Shown piece after piece: positions 59,289-64,000 of a stretch of 64,000 bases of DNA. The notes under the pieces are model-generated. The model had not been told where the DNA came from and ran no database searches. It worked only from the letters and a program-made list of their open reading frames with translations. The DNA comes from Pullulanibacillus camelliae (GTDB lineage Bacteria; Bacillota; Bacilli; Bacillales; Sporolactobacillaceae): assembly GCF_014642655.1 (NCBI RefSeq), contig NZ_BMIR01000004.1:129414-193413 (forward strand). Reading direction: 5' to 3'. How positions within the stretch are numbered: the stretch's first letter is position 1; each line of letters opens with the position of its first letter. Position numbers and translations under genes: made by a program.

Positions 59289-59635
59289 ATGGACACTTCA
59301 CAAAGAATTAAACAAGAACAAGGAACGGAATCCTTCTCCATCAAAAAATTCTTCCCCAGTTGCTCGCTATTGTCTTCGCAATGTTTCTGGTTCTTCTCGA
59401 TAGCACGGTCATTAACGTAGCCATTCCAAAGCTGGTCGATTACTTTGACACGAATCTAAAGATGATCCAGCCGGCTGTCACCGCTTACACGCTAGTCATG
59501 TCCGCAATCATCCCATTGATCGGCTGGTTGACCGACCGTTTTAGATTTAAACGGATTTTCATTTCAATCCTTGCACTGTTTACATTTGCTGATGTATTGT
59601 GCGCATCACTTCGTGCAACAGCGCGCCATTATTGA
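59289..59635 (+). pseudogene. Truncated, frameshifted EmrB/QacA-type drug pump
   Basis: From ATG 59289 the frame reads MDTSQRIKQEQ...SIKKFFP and then shifts near 59350 into PQLLAIVFAMFLVLLDSTVI, the DHA2 first-helix signature, then AIIPLIGWLTDRFRFKRIF. It stops at 59633-59635, after about two and a half helices, where unrelated phage-like sequence begins. Intact members have about 470 residues. The gene was probably the target of the divergent MarR regulator. Confidence 0.85.
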
Positions 59636-59745
59636 AGACCTTGTGAACAAAGGGTAGAGCAAGACAGCGATTGCCCACCAATTGGGCATCAGCCGAAAAC
59701 ATGTCCATCATATTTTAAGCCGTCAAGACCAAGGGGGAAAGAAAA
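59617..59745 (+). pseudogene. Helix-turn-helix fragment upstream of the methyltransferase
   Basis: A plus-strand frame reads QQRAIIEDLVNKG, a TAG, then SKTAIAHQLGISRKHVHHIL. This is a resolvase- or transposase-like helix-turn-helix with one nonsense codon. It overlaps the broken end of the pump gene and marks the junction of foreign DNA. Confidence 0.55.
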
Positions 59746-60402
59746 ATGATGTTAAAAGTGAGCCAAGACCAACGCCGACGATTAAGAAACCTAGATTATC
59801 GTGAAATCTTAAATTACAATGAGGAAGAAGCAGCATTAATCATTGCTGATCCGCCATATAATCTGGATTTAGAGGATTGGGATAAAGATTTTGATTTCGA
59901 AGAACTCATGTGGATTATTTCAACCGCTTTAAAACCAGATGGAAGTGCCCTGATATTTAATATTCTTCCCAACGTCTTAGAGATGTATCGCCACGCAGAA
60001 ACCTATCGACTATTTGTCCAAGACCTTATGGTGTGGGTCAAGCCTTCCTTTCCACAGCGTTATTTGCGCAAACGGGGGTATGTCAATAAAAACCGAGAGT
60101 ATATTCTTTGGGTAAGTAAATCAAAGACGCCCCCTTTTCAGCTCAAGCCTGATGAAGCCTATCATAATGGGGTATTTGATTATCCGAGTCTCTCTTCTTC
60201 CTCTAAGGAGAAGGTGTTTCCTTATCAGAAGCCCAAAGCCCTCATTGAAGACCTTATTCTCAGACATAGTCAGCCCTTTGATTTAGTGATCGATCTTTTT
60301 TCGGGAAGTGGCATTGTCGCAAAATGTTGTAAACAATGGAATCGGCGTTACCTTGGCTATGAAATGGACAAGGAGACCTTTGACCGTATTGAATTAGATT
60401 AA
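59746..60402 (+). CDS. Orphan DNA methyltransferase (N6-adenine/N4-cytosine, beta class)
   Basis: 218 residues. The catalytic DPPYNLD (motif IV) at about residues 36-42 precedes the SAM-binding LFSGSGIVAKCC (motif I) near residue 184, the beta-class order. No endonuclease gene is adjacent, so it is probably an orphan, phage-type enzyme. GGGGGAAAGAAA precedes the ATG. It lies between a truncated pump and a truncated integrase, with its own terminator. The frame looks intact. Confidence 0.87.
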   Translation: MMLKVSQDQRRRLRNLDYREILNYNEEEAALIIADPPYNLDLEDWDKDFDFEELMWIISTALKPDGSALIFNILPNVLEMYRHAETYRLFVQDLMVWVKPSFPQRYLRKRGYVNKNREYILWVSKSKTPPFQLKPDEAYHNGVFDYPSLSSSSKEKVFPYQKPKALIEDLILRHSQPFDLVIDLFSGSGIVAKCCKQWNRRYLGYEMDKETFDRIELD

Positions 60403-60412
60403 ATATACTCAC

Positions 60413-60449
60413 GACCTGACTGATCAACATATCGGTCAGGTCTTTTTTG
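60413..60449 (+). terminator. Intrinsic terminator of the methyltransferase gene
   Basis: GACCTGACTGAT pairs with ATCGGTCAGGTC (one mismatch) and is followed by TTTTTT. Confidence 0.88.
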
Positions 60450-60597
60450 TTGTTTATTTACTTTATAGGGGTAGGTGTAACTTTTTTTGAAAAAACGCTA
60501 GTGTTGTTAATCCCCTCAAGAGTTCCCTTCTCTCCTTCTAACCCATGGGCTGATCAGGCATAACCCGTAAAAGGGGTTAATCCCAGTCTATCCACAT

Positions 60598-61124
60598 GGG
60601 GAGATATTCAGTTAGAGGAAGGAATTGTTGATGTGACAAAAACTGTAATATATAAGAATGCATATGATTTTCACTTTGGCACACCAAAAACAAAGGCTTC
60701 CATAAGAAAGGTAGCACTTGATGGAGGCACAATCAAACTATTAAAAGAGTGGAAAGAGCATCAACAAAAACAAATTAAAACAAAGTACGTTCTCTCTTTT
60801 AATGGTATTCCCACCAATAAACATACTTTACGACATATCATTAGACGCCATGCCAAAATCGCCAAAGTGAAGGAAATAGCCGTTCATGGTTTACGCCACA
60901 GCCATGCAAGTCTTTTAATCCATATGAAAGAAGATCCTCTTATTCTCAAGGAACGACTTGGTCATAGCGACGTTCAAATTACATTAGGTACATATGGACA
61001 TCTTTATCCTAATCGAGATTTTGAACTCGCTAGTCGATTAAGTAATGTCATGGAGAGAGATTTTTCTAAAAAGGATCTAACAAGTAATCAAGGGAACCAA
61101 CATCTTAGTATAGATAATCATTGA
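60598..61124 (+). pseudogene. C-terminal part of a phage-type tyrosine recombinase
   Basis: A frame open from about 60598 reads WGDIQLEEGIVDVTKTV and on to a stop at 61124. It keeps HGLRHSHAS (His and second Arg), LGHSDVQITLGTYGHL (His and the catalytic Tyr). The N-terminal core-binding domain and the first catalytic arginine are missing and no start codon has a ribosome binding site. It is the usual end of an integrated element, here decayed. Confidence 0.82.
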
Positions 61125-61176
61125 AAAAATAATGATGATGACACAAGATGACATAGCCGATGACATAAAAAAGAAA

Positions 61177-61218
61177 AAAAGCGCTAAGCCTTGGTATATC
61201 TAGGCTTAGCGCTTTTCA
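61177..61218. terminator. Terminator of guaA, bidirectional
   Basis: AAAAGCGCTAAGCCT pairs with AGGCTTAGCGCTTTT (15 bp), with a T-run on the minus strand. It separates guaA from the integrase remnant. Confidence 0.92.
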
Positions 61219-61222
61219 GTTA

Positions 61223-62755
61223 TTATTCCCACTCAATCGTTGCTGGTGGCTTAGAGGTGATATCATACACGACGCGGTTGATATGGGCAACTTCATTGAC
61301 AATCCGCGTTGAGATTTTTTCAAGGACATCCCAAGGGATTCTTGCCCAGTCTGAGGTCATGCCGTCAATTGAGGTGACCGCGCGGATGGCTATGCAGTGA
61401 TCATACGTGCGGGCATCGCCCATGACGCCTACGCTGCGGATATCAGGTAGTACTGTGAAATACTGCCAAATATCCCGATCGAGACCGGCCTTGGCAATTT
61501 CATCGCGCAGGACGGCATCTGATTCACGAACGATCTCCAATTTTTCTTCAGTGATGGCTCCTAACACACGAATGCCAAGTCCAGGCCCTGGGAATGGCTG
61601 GCGGTGGACAATTTCATCTGGAAGACCGAGCTCGGTTCCTAAGCGGCGGACCTCATCCTTAAACAACGTATTTAATGGCTCGATTAAATCAAAATTCATT
61701 TTCTCAGGAAGTCCGCCAACATTATGATGAGACTTAATGGTCTGAGCAGAGTCTGTCCCGCTTTCAACGATATCAGTATATAACGTTCCTTGTACAAGGT
61801 AAGAAATGTCCTTCAGCTTACTTGCTTCTTCCTCAAAGACATAGATGAATTCATTCCCGATGATTTTGCGTTTCTTTTCAGGATCATCGACACCTTTTAA
61901 TTTGCCTAAGAAACGCTCCTCCGCATCGACCTTGATAAAATTCATATGAAAGTTGTCTCTAAATGTCCGGGTAACACTATCTGCTTCCCCTTTTCTGAGC
62001 AAGCCATGATCAACAAACACGCAAGTGAGCTGATCCCCAATCGCACGATGCACAAGGGCAGCCGCCACTGAAGAATCGACACCGCCGCTCAGCGCACAAA
62101 GCACGTTCTGGTTGCCCACACTTTGGCGAATTTCCTCAACCTTTTCATCAATGAAATGCTCCATCGTCCAATCTGCGGTACATCCACAGACATTAAAGAC
62201 AAAGTTTTTGAGCAAATCATTGCCATACTCTGAATGGCGCACCTCAGGATGGTACTGGACGCCATAAAGCTTTTTCTCAGCATTGGCCATGGCTGCCACT
62301 GGACAGGACGCACTGGTTGCCAATACCTCAAAGCCTTCTGGTGGGGCTTTAACAAGGTCCCCATGACTCATCCACACGGTTTGCTCTTTCGGCTGATTTT
62401 GATAAAGTGACGCTTCCTGCTCAACCTTGATAAGTGCTTTGCCATACTCACGATGATTAGCTGCTGAAACCTCCGCGCCAAAATGGGCACTCATCAGTTG
62501 CATCCCATAGCAGATGCCTAATACAGGAATTCCCAATTCAAAAATAGCGGGATCACAGGAAGGAGCCCCTTCCCCATACACACTATTAGGTCCTCCAGAG
62601 AAAATAAGTCCTTGAGGGAGATCCTTCTTCAATTCTTCCGCAGTCGTCGTGTGCGGCCTAAGCTCACTAAATACACCTAGGTCACGCACACGGCGCGCGA
62701 TGAGCTGATTATACTGCCCGCCAAAATCTATGACGATAATTTTTTGCTGATCCAT
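61223..62755 (-). CDS. guaA: GMP synthase (glutamine-hydrolysing)
   Basis: 510 residues. The glutaminase half has the nucleophile in LGICYGMQL (Cys82) and the His/Glu pair in QYHPEVRH. The ATP-pyrophosphatase half has LSGGVDSSV and [12 protein letters not shown], and the C-terminal dimer domain carries [15 protein letters not shown]. It converts XMP to GMP. GTGAGG precedes the ATG. A guanine riboswitch lies in its leader, giving feedback control. Confidence 0.97.
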   Translation of the reverse strand: MDQQKIIVIDFGGQYNQLIARRVRDLGVFSELRPHTTTAEELKKDLPQGLIFSGGPNSVYGEGAPSCDPAIFELGIPVLGICYGMQLMSAHFGAEVSAANHREYGKALIKVEQEASLYQNQPKEQTVWMSHGDLVKAPPEGFEVLATSASCPVAAMANAEKKLYGVQYHPEVRHSEYGNDLLKNFVFNVCGCTADWTMEHFIDEKVEEIRQSVGNQNVLCALSGGVDSSVAAALVHRAIGDQLTCVFVDHGLLRKGEADSVTRTFRDNFHMNFIKVDAEERFLGKLKGVDDPEKKRKIIGNEFIYVFEEEASKLKDISYLVQGTLYTDIVESGTDSAQTIKSHHNVGGLPEKMNFDLIEPLNTLFKDEVRRLGTELGLPDEIVHRQPFPGPGLGIRVLGAITEEKLEIVRESDAVLRDEIAKAGLDRDIWQYFTVLPDIRSVGVMGDARTYDHCIAIRAVTSIDGMTSDWARIPWDVLEKISTRIVNEVAHINRVVYDITSKPPATIEWE

Positions 62756-62844
62756 AGAGGTTCCTCACTTCTCTTAAAAATTTTTCAGGGTGTGACAGCC
62801 ACTGCTTCTACTTATCCTCACCCTTTTTATAGCATTTGATAACG

Positions 62845-62944
62845 TGGCTATCGTCAAGCCTTAGGTAGCGATAGCCAAAGCCCAACTTATACTATCTTCC
62901 TTTATGAGCGTCAGCGAAGTTATACATTCTAATTCTGATAGTAC
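62845..62944 (-). repeat. Dispersed repeat family A, copy inside the guaA leader
   Basis: Contains GGCTATCGTCAAGCCTTAGGTAGCGATAGCCAAAGCC, ACTTATACTATCTTCCTTTATGAGCGTCAGCGAAG and ATTCTGATAGTA. It begins directly after the riboswitch terminator and is transcribed with guaA. Confidence 0.75.
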
Positions 62945-63162
62945 AAAAAACTGGATACCGCTTCTCAATAAAAAGAAGGCAGATATCCAGTGGGTAATAA
63001 ACATACGTAAAAATCTTCAAAAACAAGCCTTACCAGTGAAAATCTCTTTTCACAAAGGACATTAACAGGCTGTTTTTCCCGTGGAAATCCACCTTCATAG
63101 TCGGATCATTTACGGTGATCTGGTAGAGACACTCGCGCCTTATTCACGAGCATATACGAAGG
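62945..63162 (-). promoter_or_regulatory. Guanine riboswitch with terminator, guaA leader
   Basis: Aptamer 63092-63162 on the minus strand: CCTTCGTATA/TATGAAGG P1, GTGTCTCTACC core, CCGTAAATG and TCCGACTATG with C at the specificity position. Terminator CTGGATA/TATCCAG with inner CTTCT/AGAAG (62951-62990) followed by TTTTTT. Confidence 0.93.
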
Positions 63163-63280
63163 AGATCATTTATGCTTGATATGAATCCAACTCAGGGGGC
63201 AATGAAACCTAAAGCCGCCCTCAGGTAGACCCCTTGTATTCATGAGCCTGAACCTATTCTATCAATCATTTGCTCAAGCA
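63163..63280. other. Short region between yebA and the guaA riboswitch
   Basis: It holds the guaA promoter by position. An imperfect hairpin (CTCAGGGGGC with GCCGCCCTCAG, about 63193-63226) may be the yebA terminator but has no T-run. Confidence 0.4.
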
Positions 63281-64000
63281 TCAACCTGATATTTTTTTGA
63301 TTATATTTTCCCACGATTCTTTACACTCTGACCAATGCTGGCCTGAAGCATGGTAATAGTGTTTCTCTTCATAATACTTCACAAGCCGCGACATCTCCTT
63401 AACACCCAGCTCACGATCTACTTTAACCGCAAACTCTCTTAATGTTTGATCCGACTTTATTGTATAGCCGTGCATCGCCAGTAATTTGAGCAGATGCTTA
63501 AAAGCCACATCAAAAGCCGCTTCATCTGTCCTTTGCCTAAACCTGTGCAAGAGGTACTTTGGCCACCAGCTCTTCCGCATCCTATATAAGATAACGGCAG
63601 CAATGAGCAGAATGAACAGAATCACCCCACTGACAATCCACGGGATCGCGTTTTCTCCCTTAGCTTTAGTGCCAGAAGTATGCTGGGACGCCTGCTCCTT
63701 TTGCGCAGCTGGTTGCTGTTGTTGTTTTTTCTGAGCCTTTTCCTTCTGTTGCTGTTGTTGCTCTTGATTCGCCGAATCGTCTTGGGCGTTCGCAGGCGCC
63801 GCCTCACTATCACTTGCATTGGTATCATAATTAAAGCTATAGGGATTATCAAAGCTTTTTGTCGGTTCAAAAGGAACCCAACCTGAATTGGGAAAATAAA
63901 CCTCAACCCATGAATGCGCATCAGAATTTTTGACCACATATTTATAATGCGTCAGATCAACAGCCTTATCATATGTGCCTTGAGTAAAGCCTTTGACCCA
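63281..64000 (-). CDS. yebA: Transglutaminase-like membrane protein YebA, C-terminal part
   Basis: The frame is open to the window edge, with 239 residues visible. It begins in the transglutaminase core: GTYDKAVDL then NSDAHSWVEVYFPNSGWVPFEPT, where the His of DAHSWVEV is the catalytic one and the Asp of the triad normally lies in the FEPTP/FDPT region (Glu here). A glutamine-rich linker (about 18 Q in 45 residues), one membrane helix (IPWIVSGVILFILLIAAVILY) and a DUF4129-like cytosolic tail follow. B. subtilis has yebA just before guaA. Function unknown. Confidence 0.88.
   Translation of the reverse strand, partial: WVKGFTQGTYDKAVDLTHYKYVVKNSDAHSWVEVYFPNSGWVPFEPTKSFDNPYSFNYDTNASDSEAAPANAQDDSANQEQQQQQKEKAQKKQQQQPAAQKEQASQHTSGTKAKGENAIPWIVSGVILFILLIAAVILYRMRKSWWPKYLLHRFRQRTDEAAFDVAFKHLLKLLAMHGYTIKSDQTLREFAVKVDRELGVKEMSRLVKYYEEKHYYHASGQHWSECKESWENIIKKISG

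Noticed and set aside
49704-63162. Adenine specificity for any of the three purine riboswitches
   Set aside because: All three have C, not U, at the base that pairs with the ligand.
63172-63228. An 18-codon plus-strand ORF with GAAGGAG upstream, next to the guaA riboswitch
   Set aside because: The site lies on the opposite strand in a riboswitch and promoter region, the peptide has no recognisable features, and no promoter is visible. Chance is more likely.

Overview
This window looks like a chromosomal segment of a low-to-medium G+C Bacillales (Bacillaceae-like) bacterium. The evidence is the gene order. Read on the minus strand from the right end, yebA, guaA, pbuG, yebE, yebG, the complete pur operon in the order purE-K-B-C-S-Q-L-F-M-N-H-D, yerA, yerB, yerC, pcrB, pcrA, ligA, camS(yerH), gatC, gatA, gatB, dagK and rlmCD follow the Bacillus subtilis yeb/pur/yer region from memory. 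Start codons include many TTG and GTG with strong AGGAGG-type ribosome binding sites, and most operons end in intrinsic terminators. I cannot name the species.

Layout. Positions 1-9500 are accessory and regulator-rich: a guanidine-I (ykkC) riboswitch with the start of an unrecognised membrane protein gene, a TetR/DHA2 efflux pair, a TauE/SafE exporter, msrA, a divergent HxlR/quinone-oxidoreductase pair, a MerR regulator paired with a shortened Hsp33-like protein, and a decayed cytosine-C5 DNA methyltransferase. Positions 9700-49900 are the conserved core: rlmCD, dagK, a FadH-type dienoyl-CoA reductase, gatCAB, a SNF2/SWIM pair (ywqA/ywqB), pcrB-pcrA-ligA-camS, ltaE, a MerR/SDR pair, yerA-yerB-yerC, and the 12-gene purine operon. 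Positions 49900-54700 hold yebG, yebE, a small heat-shock protein, a small membrane protein, pbuG and an MFS exporter. Positions 54700-61200 are a second accessory block: a TnpB remnant, a previously unlisted type I toxin/antisense RNA locus, an Atg22-like transporter, two nitroreductases with a MarR regulator, a truncated EmrB-like pump, an orphan DNA methyltransferase and a truncated integrase. Positions 61200-64000 hold guaA and the 3' part of yebA.

Regulation. Three guanine-class riboswitches (C at the ligand-pairing position) with terminators precede purE, pbuG and guaA. Two PurR-type box pairs with the same 31-bp spacing lie upstream of purE and between pbuG and the divergent MFS gene. 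Purine synthesis, guanine-nucleotide formation, purine uptake and perhaps purine efflux therefore appear to answer to the same signals. Two MerR-type promoters with 19-bp spacers, a tandem TetR operator, an HxlR-type palindrome and a nested palindrome near marR can be read directly.

Repeats. Three families of dispersed intergenic repeats are present. One is unusual because almost every copy starts immediately after a rho-independent terminator and has the same orientation relative to transcription. No rRNA, tRNA or CRISPR array was seen.
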